From an uncultured Actinomycetes bacterium (lineage in GTDB: Bacteria; Actinomycetota; Acidimicrobiia; Acidimicrobiales; RAAP-2), in the NCBI GenBank assembly GCA_903826715.1, contig CAIKFN010000091.1:1-15389 (forward strand): 15,389 bases of DNA. Direction: 5' to 3'. The position numbers and the translations under genes are program-made. Shown piece by piece: positions 1 to 7,643 of the stretch. The first letter of the stretch is position 1, and every line of letters begins with the position of its first letter. The notes beneath the pieces are model-generated. The model made no database searches and was not told the DNA's origin. It worked only from the letters and a program-made list of their open reading frames with translations.

Positions 1-601
1 CATTATTGATGGAATCTTCTTTAATCAAGGACACGTTTGCTGTGCTGGATCCAGACTCTTGGTTCAAGAATCAATTGCAGACGATGTGCTTCGCCGATTA
101 GTTCGACGAGTTGAGCAACTACGTGTTGGTGATCCAATGGACAAGAACACTGACATTGGTGCCATTAACTCAGCAGAACAGTTGAAGCGCATAAAAGAAC
201 TCGTGTCGTATGGTGAACAAGAAGGCGCAACTCGTTACACGAGTTCTTGCGAACTGCCTAAGAAGGGTTTCTGGTTCGCGCCAACAGTATTTGCAGACGT
301 GTCGCAGTCGCACCGCATTGCGCGCGAAGAAATCTTTGGTCCAGTGCTCTCGGTTTTGACATTTAGAACGCCAGAAGAAGCAATTACCAAGGCCAACAAC
401 ACGAACTACGGACTTGCCTGTGGCGTCTGGAGCGAAAAGGGCAGTCGAACCTTATGGACTGCTGAGCGACTACGTGCTGGCGTTGTTTGGGCCAATACGT
501 ACAACAAGTTCGACCCTACGAGTCCATTTGGTGGAACTCGTGAATCTGGATTTGGCCGCGAAGGTGGAAAGCACGGACTGGAGGCATACCTAAATGTCTG
601 A
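1..601 (+). CDS. Aldehyde dehydrogenase, C-terminal part (5' end outside window)
   Basis: NAD(P)-dependent aldehyde dehydrogenase, cut by the window edge. The open frame runs from base 2, well before the first internal ATG at 59, which is not the start. The first codons encode FFNQGHVCCAGSR, the family's catalytic-cysteine signature; the nucleophile (Cys302 in ALDH2 numbering) is the TGC at 38-40. Further on are EEIFGPVLSV (the NAD-ribose-contacting glutamate region) and the conserved C-terminal block PFGGTRESGFGREGGKHGLEAY. About 200 of the usual 480-500 residues are visible; the N-terminal cofactor domain and general-base glutamate lie upstream. It overlaps the next gene by 8 bases and heads an operon with purine phosphorylase and a phosphopentomutase-like enzyme. 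I infer that it oxidises acetaldehyde released by deoxyribose-phosphate aldolase (DeoC), a gene I expect just upstream. The family is certain; the substrate is inferred from context. Confidence 0.95.
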   Translation, partial: IIDGIFFNQGHVCCAGSRLLVQESIADDVLRRLVRRVEQLRVGDPMDKNTDIGAINSAEQLKRIKELVSYGEQEGATRYTSSCELPKKGFWFAPTVFADVSQSHRIAREEIFGPVLSVLTFRTPEEAITKANNTNYGLACGVWSEKGSRTLWTAERLRAGVVWANTYNKFDPTSPFGGTRESGFGREGGKHGLEAYLNV

Positions 602-1448
602 TCGCCTCGAAGTTCGAAAGACCTACAAGCTACTTATTAATGGTGCGTTCCCACGCTCTGAGTCAGGTCGTAGTTACGAAGTCACAAGTGAGAAGGGTGA
701 ATTCCTCGCTAACGCGGCGCAAGGATCTAGAAAAGACATTCGTGATGCTGTTGTCGCTGCACGAGCAGCACAAGCCAAGTGGTGGTCGCTAAGTGCGTAC
801 AACCGTGGACAAGTTATTTACCGGCTTGCGGAAATGGCCGAGTCACGAAGCGATGAACTTGTTGAATTTGTAAAGCTCAGTGAAGGTGTCAATACCGAAA
901 AGGCCAAAGCTTCAGTTGCAAAAGCAATAGACAGAATTGTTTGGTACGCCGGATGGACTGACAAAATCTCTCAAGTACTTGGTGGAGCGAATCCAGTGGC
1001 TGGCCCTTTCTATAACTTCTCAGTTCCAAAGCCATCAGGTGTCATTGGCGTAATCACTCCACAAGACTCCTCGCTTGAGGGTTTTGTGGAATGTGTGATT
1101 GCCCCACTTGCTGCAGGTAACTCAGTGATTGCTCTCGCGAGTGAAAAGCGACCAATTCCTGCGGTGCTCTTAGGAGAAATGACTGAAACGTCTGACTTCC
1201 CAGCTGGTGTGCTCAATATCATCACCGGGATTACTTCAGAGCTCGCACCAGAGTTGGCATCTCACGAAGACATTGATGGGATTGATCTCGAGGGTGTCCC
1301 AGCATCATTCGCCGACGAGCTTGCATTCAGCGCAGCAGGATCAATTAAGCGAGTACTTCGTCCTTCGAAGAAGAATCAAAAGAATTCAATTCACCGTCTA
1401 CGTGCTTTTGTGGAAACCTCCACTGTGTGGCACACGATTGGACAGTAA
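594..1448 (+). CDS. Short ALDH-like protein lacking the catalytic domain (probable pseudoenzyme)
   Basis: A 284-residue protein matching only the N-terminal/cofactor-binding half of aldehyde dehydrogenases: YKLLINGAF near residue 11, the helical region 45-125, then PKPSGVIGVITP (145-156) and IAPLAAGNSVIA followed by FPAGVLNIITG (169-212). There is no catalytic-Cys motif. Two cofactor-pocket positions are also changed. The Asn after ITPW (ALDH2 Asn169) is Asp158, and the Lys of the usual KPAE motif (Lys192) appears as Leu181. The protein then leaves the ALDH fold and ends with KRVLRP and a TVWHTIG tail. The frame is intact with normal codon use, and a Shine-Dalgarno GGAGG lies at 580-584, nine bases before the ATG, so it does not look like a decaying pseudogene. 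The 8-base overlap with the active ALDH suggests translational coupling and perhaps a heteromeric partner. I recall similar ALDH pairs beside deoC in other actinobacteria, but the function is unknown to me. Confidence 0.85.
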   Translation: MSDRLEVRKTYKLLINGAFPRSESGRSYEVTSEKGEFLANAAQGSRKDIRDAVVAARAAQAKWWSLSAYNRGQVIYRLAEMAESRSDELVEFVKLSEGVNTEKAKASVAKAIDRIVWYAGWTDKISQVLGGANPVAGPFYNFSVPKPSGVIGVITPQDSSLEGFVECVIAPLAAGNSVIALASEKRPIPAVLLGEMTETSDFPAGVLNIITGITSELAPELASHEDIDGIDLEGVPASFADELAFSAAGSIKRVLRPSKKNQKNSIHRLRAFVETSTVWHTIGQ

Positions 1449-2266
1449 TGACAACTCCATATGAATTAGCTCGCCGTGCAGGTGAAGAACTAAGAATTAA
1501 GTCAGGAATTGATTCATACGATGTCGCCGTAGTTCTGGGCTCTGGTTGGAAAGAGGGTGCTGACGCGCTTGGGACTCCATCGAGTGCAGTCATGTCTTCC
1601 ACGTTGAGCGGCTTCGTCGCGCCAACAGTTGCGGGACACAGCGGACAGCTGCTTTCTTTGAAAGTAGGGGACCGAAACGTCCTTCTCGTTTCTGGCCGTG
1701 TTCACCTTTATGAGGGCAATACCGCAGACCAAGTAGTGCACCCAGTTCGCACCGCAATTATCTCGGGGGCTAAGAAAATCGTTCTCACGAATGCGTGTGG
1801 TGGCATTGATCCAACTAAGGGGCCTGGCACTGTGGTTGTGATTCGTGATCAGATCAACCTCACGGCCACATCTCCAATGGAGGGGAACTCTCCACCAGAA
1901 GGGTACGGATCAAGATTTGTTGACCTCACAGATCTCTACAGTGCTCGACTTCGCAGCGTTGTCGCAAAGACTGCTCCTGAACTAACAGAAGGCGTCTACG
2001 CAGGTTTCCGTGGTCCTCACTACGAAACACCAGCTGAAATTGCTATGGCACGAACAATGGGTGCATCACTTGTTGGAATGTCGACAGTACTTGAAGCAAT
2101 CGCTGCTCGACACCTTGGCGCTGAAGTCCTTGGACTTAGCCTGGTATCAAACTTCGCCGCTGGGGTAACTGATGAACCGCTAAATCACTTAGAGGTGCTC
2201 GAAGCTGGCCAGAAGGCAGCAGCGTCGCTCGGAACACTTCTAGCGCGCTTACTACCGGTCCTGTGA
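1448..2266 (+). CDS. punA: Purine nucleoside phosphorylase, class I (trimeric type)
   Basis: Cleaves purine (deoxy)ribonucleosides with phosphate to free base plus (deoxy)ribose 1-phosphate in the cytoplasm. The family hallmarks occur in order: AVVLGSGW near the N-terminus (phosphate loop), VAGHSGQL, GRVHLYEG, the LTNACGGIDP block, DQINLT, RGPHYETPAE (phosphate/purine-pocket glutamate) and VSNFAAG (purine-binding Asn). The 272 residues are close to the length of mycobacterial PunA. I chose the ATG at 1448 because it overlaps the preceding stop as TAATG, a common reinitiation arrangement. An in-frame GTG at 1427 would add seven residues and cannot be excluded. The gene ends in a GTGA overlap with the next one, so ALDH, ALDH-like, punA and the mutase form one tightly coupled operon. 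Inosine and guanosine, including inosine made by Add, are the expected substrates. Confidence 0.95.
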   Translation: MTTPYELARRAGEELRIKSGIDSYDVAVVLGSGWKEGADALGTPSSAVMSSTLSGFVAPTVAGHSGQLLSLKVGDRNVLLVSGRVHLYEGNTADQVVHPVRTAIISGAKKIVLTNACGGIDPTKGPGTVVVIRDQINLTATSPMEGNSPPEGYGSRFVDLTDLYSARLRSVVAKTAPELTEGVYAGFRGPHYETPAEIAMARTMGASLVGMSTVLEAIAARHLGAEVLGLSLVSNFAAGVTDEPLNHLEVLEAGQKAAASLGTLLARLLPVL

Positions 2267-3906
2267 ACGAAGAAGTAGCAAAACAGGTACTTGAGTGGAT
2301 TGAACATGATCCAGACACACACGACCGTGCCACGCTTCAAAAACTTCTTTCAGAAGGTAATGAAGTAGAACTTCGTCGTAGGTTTGATTCTCCACTGAAA
2401 TTCGGCACGGCAGGACTTCGCGGGCCAGTTATGGCAGGTCCTGCTGGCATGAACAGGTTCACTGTGCGTCGTGCCACACAGGGCGTTATCCGTTGGCTGC
2501 AGGAGCTCGAGATCGACCCCTCAAAGGGTGTTGTTGTTGGCAGAGATGCCAGACATGGCTCTGAAGCATTTAACGATGAGGCTGTAGCGGTACTACTCGG
2601 CGCTGGTGTCCGTGTCTACGAGATGATTTCTCCACTTCCAACGCCGTACGTTGCCGCGGCCGTAAAGTCTCTAAACGCTGGCGCGGGAATCATGATCACC
2701 GCAAGTCATAATCCGCCAAATGACAACGGCTACAAACTTTACGCAAGTGACGGCTCGCAAATAATTGCACCGAATGATGAGATGGTTGAGCAATTCGCCA
2801 GAGAAGCAATAACTCCAGTGCTCGGTGAGCGTACGAGTGAGAATCACTTTGATGTCCCAAGCGAAGTTATTGCCAAGTATCAAAACCACATGCTGTCGAG
2901 ATTCTCTATAAAGGGCGGTAGTTCACTTCGAATTACGTACACTCCACTGCACGGTGTGGGCGGAGACGCAATGATGACTCTCTTTCGAGCAGCTGGGTAC
3001 TCACACGTCACAGTTGTTAGTGAACAGTTTGCTCCCGATGGTAATTTTCCTACTTTGGCTTTTCCTAACCCCGAAGAACCAGGTGCACTTGATCTCGCTA
3101 TCGCCACCGCAGACGGTGTTGGATCATCGCTCATTATTGCGAACGATCCCGATGCTGACCGACTTGGAGTTGCAGTAAAAGACAATGAAGGATGGCACAT
3201 CCTTCGCGGTGACGAGATTGGTTGGCTGCTGGGGCAAAAGTTGCTACCTGATGCTGCAAAGTTAGGACAATGTGTTGCCACAACAATTGTTTCTTCCACG
3301 TTGCTATCGAAGATGGCAAAGGCTCACAGTGTGAAGTGTGCAACGACCCTCACAGGGTTTAAATGGATTGCCAGAGGCGCAAACGACAAGGAACTGGCGT
3401 TCGGGTACGAAGAAGCACTTGGTTATGGCGTTGACCCATCAGTTGGTGACAAAGATGGACTTTCTGCAGCACTCGCACTGTGTCAGATTGCTCATGAAGC
3501 GGCACAAGATGGCAAAACACTGCTTGATGTGCTTGACAAAATTGAAAGTCAATACGGTGTTCACTCGGGTGCGCAGATCTCCCTTCGTTCAGATGACCTT
3601 GCACGAATAACTGATGTAATGCAGCATCTTCGCTCGAATCCACCAAAAACTATTGCGGGCATGGAAGTTACTGGCATTGTGGACTTCGCAAATGGCTACG
3701 AAGGATTAGCTTCTGCAGATTGCCTTAGTTATCAATTATCTGGGACCGACCGAGTAGTTGTTCGACCTTCAGGGACTGAAGCGAAGCTCAAGGTGTACAT
3801 AGAGGTGGTGCGTGATGCAGGAAGTGATGTCGCCGCTGCAAGAAAAGTCGCCAAATCTGTTGTTAACGAACTCGGTGAGTCAATTACACGACTGCTTGCG
3901 CTTTAG
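2263..3906 (+). CDS. pmmB: Phosphosugar mutase of the PGM2/PmmB type, probable phosphopentomutase
   Basis: A four-domain alpha-D-phosphohexomutase superfamily enzyme, 547 residues, complete. FGTAGLRG lies near the N-terminus. The catalytic phosphoserine is Ser148 in TASHNPPNDNGYK. The metal loop is DPDADR at 295-300, the sugar-specificity loop is GYEEALGYG from about 381, and the phosphate-binding loop is RPSGTEAKLK from 501. Length and the GYEEA loop resemble the PGM2 group, which includes phosphopentomutases, more than AlgC/GlmM types. Its position immediately after purine nucleoside phosphorylase makes (deoxy)ribose 1-phosphate to 5-phosphate the likely reaction, filling the DeoB role. The symbol follows the mycobacterial neighbour of punA; true mannose or glucose specificity is not excluded. 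It starts with GTG, sharing GTGA with the punA stop. Its 3' end overlaps that of the convergent add gene by four bases, with no terminator hairpin visible between them. Confidence 0.9.
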   Translation: MNEEVAKQVLEWIEHDPDTHDRATLQKLLSEGNEVELRRRFDSPLKFGTAGLRGPVMAGPAGMNRFTVRRATQGVIRWLQELEIDPSKGVVVGRDARHGSEAFNDEAVAVLLGAGVRVYEMISPLPTPYVAAAVKSLNAGAGIMITASHNPPNDNGYKLYASDGSQIIAPNDEMVEQFAREAITPVLGERTSENHFDVPSEVIAKYQNHMLSRFSIKGGSSLRITYTPLHGVGGDAMMTLFRAAGYSHVTVVSEQFAPDGNFPTLAFPNPEEPGALDLAIATADGVGSSLIIANDPDADRLGVAVKDNEGWHILRGDEIGWLLGQKLLPDAAKLGQCVATTIVSSTLLSKMAKAHSVKCATTLTGFKWIARGANDKELAFGYEEALGYGVDPSVGDKDGLSAALALCQIAHEAAQDGKTLLDVLDKIESQYGVHSGAQISLRSDDLARITDVMQHLRSNPPKTIAGMEVTGIVDFANGYEGLASADCLSYQLSGTDRVVVRPSGTEAKLKVYIEVVRDAGSDVAAARKVAKSVVNELGESITRLLAL

Positions 3907-4985
3907 TGAAGCGCAGCGTACCCGGGCTTAATCACTGAATTAATCATTTCGAGTCGCTTATCAAATTCATAGAAGGCACTCTTTGCCGCGTTGAGAGTAA
4001 GCCACTCCATGTCTTTTAGCGTCCACCCAAATGCTGCTGAGCAAGCTTCAAATTCACTACTGAGGGAGATTCCACTCATTAGCCGGTTGTCAGTGTTGAG
4101 TGTGACGCGGAACTTAAGTTGTTTAAGTAACTCAATTGGGTGCTCCGCGATTGATTTGGCAGCGCCCGTGTGCACATTTGATGTGGGGCAAAGTTCCAGG
4201 GGGATACGACAGTCTCGAATGTAGCTTGCGAGCCTGCCAACTTCGAAGTTGCCTTCAACCTTTTTAATGTCATCAACAATGCGTACGCCATGGCCAAGTC
4301 GTTCTGCATTGCAAAACTGCACTGCTTCCCAAAGTGAAGGAAGACCGAATGCTTCGCCGGCGTGAATGGTTACGTGGAAGTTCTCGCGCTGGATGAGATG
4401 GAAAGCATCAATATGCTCAGTTGGTGGAAATCCATCTTCGGGACCAGCAATGTCAAAGCCGCAAACACCCGCATCTCGCCACTTCACTGCTAGTTCAGCA
4501 ATCTGGACACTGTTCTGGGCTGAGCGGATTGCTGAAAGAAGTGTCCTAACAATAATCGTGTGTCCTTCAGATTTTGCCTGAGAGACACCTTCATTGAATC
4601 CGTCGAGCACCGCTTTAACAATTTCATCAAGGCTGAGGCCTTGACTTGTGTGGAGTTCTGGTGCGAAACGAATTTCTGCGTACACGATGCCATCTCTAGC
4701 AAGATCGAGTGCGCATTCTGCTGCAACGCGAACTAGGTGAGCTCTTGTCTGCATAACTGCGGTGGTGTGCGCGAAGCCTTCGAGGTAACGAACCAGGTCA
4801 CTGCCTGGGGCATCGGCGATGAACCACTTCGTGAGCACAGCAACATCGTCAGTTGGAAGTGGATAACCAATTTCCTTGGCGATTTCAAGAATCGTTGCTG
4901 GACGTACTCCGCCATCAAGGTGATCATGAAGCAGAACTTTTGGCGCTCGCTTAATTACATCGAGTGAAAGTGGAGTTGTAGCCAT
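3903..4985 (-). CDS. add: Adenosine deaminase
   Basis: Deaminates adenosine and deoxyadenosine to inosine and deoxyinosine, feeding PunA. Metal and catalytic motifs of the amidohydrolase barrel are all visible in 360 residues: HDH at 20-22 (zinc ligands), HAGE at 208-211 (zinc His and catalytic Glu), ERLGHG with His232, and NTDN with zinc ligand Asp299. The position after that Asp, which is Asp in mammalian ADA (NTDDP) and contacts purine N7, is Asn300 followed by RLMSG. I recall the same NTDNRLMS form in mycobacterial Add, so it is probably a lineage trait. It is the last gene of the leftward cdd-deoA-add operon and starts nine bases after the deoA stop. No strong Shine-Dalgarno is visible, so reinitiation from deoA is likely. 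Its 3' end overlaps the pmmB stop tail to tail. Confidence 0.95.
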   Translation of the reverse strand: MATTPLSLDVIKRAPKVLLHDHLDGGVRPATILEIAKEIGYPLPTDDVAVLTKWFIADAPGSDLVRYLEGFAHTTAVMQTRAHLVRVAAECALDLARDGIVYAEIRFAPELHTSQGLSLDEIVKAVLDGFNEGVSQAKSEGHTIIVRTLLSAIRSAQNSVQIAELAVKWRDAGVCGFDIAGPEDGFPPTEHIDAFHLIQRENFHVTIHAGEAFGLPSLWEAVQFCNAERLGHGVRIVDDIKKVEGNFEVGRLASYIRDCRIPLELCPTSNVHTGAAKSIAEHPIELLKQLKFRVTLNTDNRLMSGISLSSEFEACSAAFGWTLKDMEWLTLNAAKSAFYEFDKRLEMINSVIKPGYAALH

Positions 4986-4994
4986 GACGTAAGG

Positions 4995-6275
4995 CTACTT
5001 ACTTATACGCTCCAAAAGCAATGGCCTTACATTTACAGATTCGTCACCTACAACTACTGCACCAGTAATCGTTTCGCGACCTCGTTGAAGATGCTCAACA
5101 TCATCTGCGTGCAACTCAAATAATGGCTGTCCTTTTTCAACGTGCTCACCTTCACGCACGAGAGTCAAAACCCCAGCTGCGGCACTAACCGGATCTTCTT
5201 TACGAGCACGACCAGCGCCCAAGCGCCACGCGGCGATTCCTACGCTTAGCGCATCAATTGATTGAACGATTCCAGAAGTTTCTGCAACGACAAGCTCTCG
5301 CTGAGCGGCGAGTGGCATAACGAAATCGGGGTCTCCACCTTGAGCCATAATCATCTGTCGGTAAACCTCAAAGGCTGATCCATCATCAAGTTTTGTAGCT
5401 GGGTCAACATCAATACCAACCAGTTTCACCATTTCTTGAGCCAAGGCAATGGTGAGCTCTCGAACGTCACTTGGACCCTTTCCCTGCAAAACCTCGACCG
5501 ACTCAGTGACTTCGAGTCCATTACCGGCTGCGCGCCCTAGAGGAGCGTCCATAGAGGTGATTTGAGCAACAGTTGCGACACCGTGCTCAATTCCTAACCG
5601 GACCATAGTTTCAGCAAGGGCCACAGCCTGTGCGTGGTCTTGCATAAAGGCGCCCCGCCCGGTCTTTACGTCAAGAACCAGCGCATCAGTACCCTCAGCG
5701 ATCTTCTTACTCATGATTGAAGAGGAAATAAGTGGGACTGAAGCAACTGTTCCAGTCACGTCTCGAAGTGCGTACAGTCGACGGTCAACTGGTGCGAGCC
5801 CTTGCCCTGCTGCGCAGATAACCGCACCAACAGCTTCTAATTGCTCACGAACTTCATCGTTCGTTAAAAATGCGCGCCACCCGGGTATTGCTTCAAGTTT
5901 GTCGAGTGTTCCACCAGTGTGTCCTAGTCCTCGACCAGAAAGTTGCGGGACTGCTGCACCACAAGCTGCGACGAGCGGTGCGAGGATGAGAGAAATTTTG
6001 TCGCCGACACCTCCAGTTGAGTGTTTGTCAACAGTTGGCCGCGACAACCCTTTTAGATTCAGTCGTTCTCCCGACGAAATCATTTGATCAGTCCAGACAC
6101 CTAGCTCTTTCGAATTCATTCCGTTAAAGAATATTGCCATCAGCAACGCTGACATTTGCTCCTCAGCAACTTCACCTTTTAAGTAGGCATCGAGAATCCA
6201 CGTAATTGATGCATCGCTCATCACACCACCATCACGTTTAGTGATGATTACGTCTACCGCTGAGAATGAGCTCAC
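4995..6275 (-). CDS. deoA: Thymidine / pyrimidine-nucleoside phosphorylase
   Basis: Splits thymidine, deoxyuridine and possibly uridine with phosphate into base plus (deoxy)ribose 1-phosphate. The 426 residues span the whole family length. ITKRDGGVMSD is at 11-21, the phosphate-binding KHSTGGVGDK at 84-93, the family signature SGRGLGHTGGTLDKLE from 113, and IMSKKIAEGTDALVLDVKTG follows with the catalytic lysine region. The C-terminal lid domain with the EKGQPLFELH barrel-sandwich segment is present. It starts with GTG at 6275, whose bases overlap the TGA stop of cdd (GTGA). It is the middle gene of the leftward cdd-deoA-add operon, an order I know from Mycobacterium. Whether it is strictly a thymidine phosphorylase or a broader pyrimidine phosphorylase (Pdp) cannot be decided from the sequence by eye. 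Confidence 0.95.
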   Translation of the reverse strand: MSSFSAVDVIITKRDGGVMSDASITWILDAYLKGEVAEEQMSALLMAIFFNGMNSKELGVWTDQMISSGERLNLKGLSRPTVDKHSTGGVGDKISLILAPLVAACGAAVPQLSGRGLGHTGGTLDKLEAIPGWRAFLTNDEVREQLEAVGAVICAAGQGLAPVDRRLYALRDVTGTVASVPLISSSIMSKKIAEGTDALVLDVKTGRGAFMQDHAQAVALAETMVRLGIEHGVATVAQITSMDAPLGRAAGNGLEVTESVEVLQGKGPSDVRELTIALAQEMVKLVGIDVDPATKLDDGSAFEVYRQMIMAQGGDPDFVMPLAAQRELVVAETSGIVQSIDALSVGIAAWRLGAGRARKEDPVSAAAGVLTLVREGEHVEKGQPLFELHADDVEHLQRGRETITGAVVVGDESVNVRPLLLERISK

Positions 6276-6691
6276 GAGTTTTTCCGAATACCTAAATCTT
6301 CTGGGCCGAATGCACCAGGCAATAATGCACTAAGCAGCAACGGATCTTTTGAGTCACCAGCATCAATTAAAAGTTCATTGCCGCCATGTTCGAAAAGAAG
6401 CTGACGACAACGTCCACACGGTGTAATTGGCTGGTGATCTCCCGCAACAATTGATACTGCAATAAGCCTGCCCCCACCAATTCGAGCAAGATCACTTACG
6501 AGTGAGCATTCAGCACAGAGTGTTAGCCCGTAACTAGCATTCTCGACGTTTGAACCCTGGACTATTTCGCCGTTACTTGTGATCCCAGCAGCACCGACTG
6601 TGACTTTGGAGTAGGGGGCATAAGAAAGTGCAGTTGCAGCTATAGCTCGTTCGCGTAAGACAGACCACGGAATTTCTCTAGAAGTATTCAC
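6272..6691 (-). CDS. cdd: Cytidine deaminase (small tetrameric type)
   Basis: Hydrolytically deaminates cytidine and deoxycytidine to uridine and deoxyuridine, supplying DeoA. The 139 residues fit the homotetrameric class. YAPYSKVTVGAA lies near residue 24, NVENASYG near 48-55 binds the substrate ribose, CAE places zinc ligand Cys59 and catalytic Glu61, and PCGRCRQ supplies Cys92 and Cys95. This is the first gene of the leftward operon. The best start is GTG at 6691. There is no Shine-Dalgarno upstream, but a TAATGT -10-like hexamer ends six bases before the GTG, which would put the transcription start on the start codon itself. I therefore predict a leaderless mRNA. The divergent psuG start is only 25 bases away. 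Confidence 0.95.
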   Translation of the reverse strand: MNTSREIPWSVLRERAIAATALSYAPYSKVTVGAAGITSNGEIVQGSNVENASYGLTLCAECSLVSDLARIGGGRLIAVSIVAGDHQPITPCGRCRQLLFEHGGNELLIDAGDSKDPLLLSALLPGAFGPEDLGIRKNS

Positions 6692-6716
6692 ACTTGAACA
6701 TTACACTTGTCATTAC
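6692..6716. promoter_or_regulatory. 25-base divergent promoter region between cdd and psuG
   Basis: Only 25 bases separate the GTG of cdd (- strand) from the ATG of psuG (+ strand). On the - strand, TAATGT (6703 down to 6698) lies six bases before the cdd start. On the + strand, TACACT (6702-6707) lies nine bases before the psuG start. Both fit the actinobacterial -10 pattern TANNNT, and the two boxes overlap by two bases. Neither gene has a Shine-Dalgarno sequence. I infer leaderless or near-leaderless transcription in both directions, with the -35 regions inside the opposite coding sequences. I found no good -35 match on either side. Confidence 0.55.
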
Positions 6717-7643
6717 ATGAAAAAGACTGAAGAAATTCCTTTTGTTGTCAGCGAAGAAGTCGCCACCGCCATACGCGAAGGTCGTGGCGTCGTTGCGCTT
6801 GAGACAACAATTGTTGTTCACGGGCTCCCAGCACCAGCCAACCTTGAAGTTGCACTGCAATGTGACCAAGCAGTTCGAAGTGGTGGGTCGATTCCAGCAA
6901 CTATTGGAGTGCTGAACGGAAAAGTAATTGTTGGACTTTCAATGAAAGAACTTGAGCAGTTAGCTGAACCATCAAGAAATGCTTCAAAACTTTCTACAAG
7001 AGATATCGGCATCGCCATTGCGAAGTCGCTCGATGGAGCAACCACTGTTGCGGGAACCATTGCCATTGCGAATCGTGCTGGCATTTCGGTTATGGCAACT
7101 GGAGGGCTAGGGGGAGTACACCGTGATGCACAGACGAGCTTTGATGAGTCCGCTGACCTTACGGCTTTATCTCGAACGCCAGTTCTAGTAGTTGCTTCGG
7201 GGGTGAAGTCCATCCTTGACATTCCTGCAACCTTGGAGCGACTCGACAGCCTCGGCGTCGCGGTTATTGGTTACCGTACAAATAAGTTTCCTGGTTTTTA
7301 TCGAAGCGATAGTGGCTACAGCTTGGACTGGAGCGTCCAGAGTGCAGATGAAGCCGCAGCTGCGTTTGCAGCACACCGGATTTTCTCCTCTTCCGGATTC
7401 TTGCTAGCCAATCCCGTTGAAACATCTAAGCAACTTGATGGAGAACTACACAACCGCGCACTAGCGAGTGCGCTCGCTAAAGCTGAAGAAATAGGAGTTA
7501 CCGGAAAAGACGTCACGCCAGTGCTGCTAGCTGAATTTGCGAGTTTCACTTCAGGTGCCAGTGTCCAGGTGAACCGTGACCTCGTTGTTTCTAACGCAGC
7601 GCTTGGCGGACATGTAGCCACCTCACTCGCGAGCAGGAAATGA
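6717..7643 (+). CDS. psuG: Pseudouridine-5'-phosphate glycosidase
   Basis: Cleaves the C-C glycosidic bond of pseudouridine 5'-phosphate to uracil and ribose 5-phosphate through a lysine Schiff base. The 308 residues match the family length. Key residues lie two positions before those I recall for E. coli YeiN/PsuG: Glu29 in ALETTIVVHGLP, Lys91 in NASKLSTRD, metal ligand Asp143 in SFDESADL, and the Schiff-base lysine Lys164 in SGVKSILD. The glycine-rich MATGGLGGVHR (126-136) and NKFPGFY (substrate loop) are intact. It starts at ATG 6717 with no Shine-Dalgarno, probably leaderless. It ends in an ATGA overlap with psuK, so the two are co-transcribed and translationally coupled. It is divergent from cdd, linking pseudouridine breakdown to the general pyrimidine nucleoside operon. 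Confidence 0.95.
   Translation: MKKTEEIPFVVSEEVATAIREGRGVVALETTIVVHGLPAPANLEVALQCDQAVRSGGSIPATIGVLNGKVIVGLSMKELEQLAEPSRNASKLSTRDIGIAIAKSLDGATTVAGTIAIANRAGISVMATGGLGGVHRDAQTSFDESADLTALSRTPVLVVASGVKSILDIPATLERLDSLGVAVIGYRTNKFPGFYRSDSGYSLDWSVQSADEAAAAFAAHRIFSSSGFLLANPVETSKQLDGELHNRALASALAKAEEIGVTGKDVTPVLLAEFASFTSGASVQVNRDLVVSNAALGGHVATSLASRK

Noticed and set aside
1427..1447. GTG at 1427 as start of punA
   Set aside because: No clear Shine-Dalgarno, and it lies further inside the previous gene; ATG 1448 forms a TAATG junction. It remains a possible alternative.
1..1448. The two ALDH-like frames as one gene broken by a frameshift
   Set aside because: The second frame starts with the N-terminal ALDH domain, not a continuation of the first, and the first ends at the normal ALDH C-terminus. 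They are two tandem homologues.
2880..3299. 139-codon open frame on - strand
   Set aside because: Antisense to the metal-loop region of the mutase, whose catalytic motifs are certain on the + strand; the translation is Ser/Pro-rich shadow sequence.
5713..6087. 124-codon open frame on + strand
   Set aside because: It lies wholly inside deoA on the opposite strand; its Pro/Ser/Arg-rich translation has no domain and is a shadow of the deoA codons.
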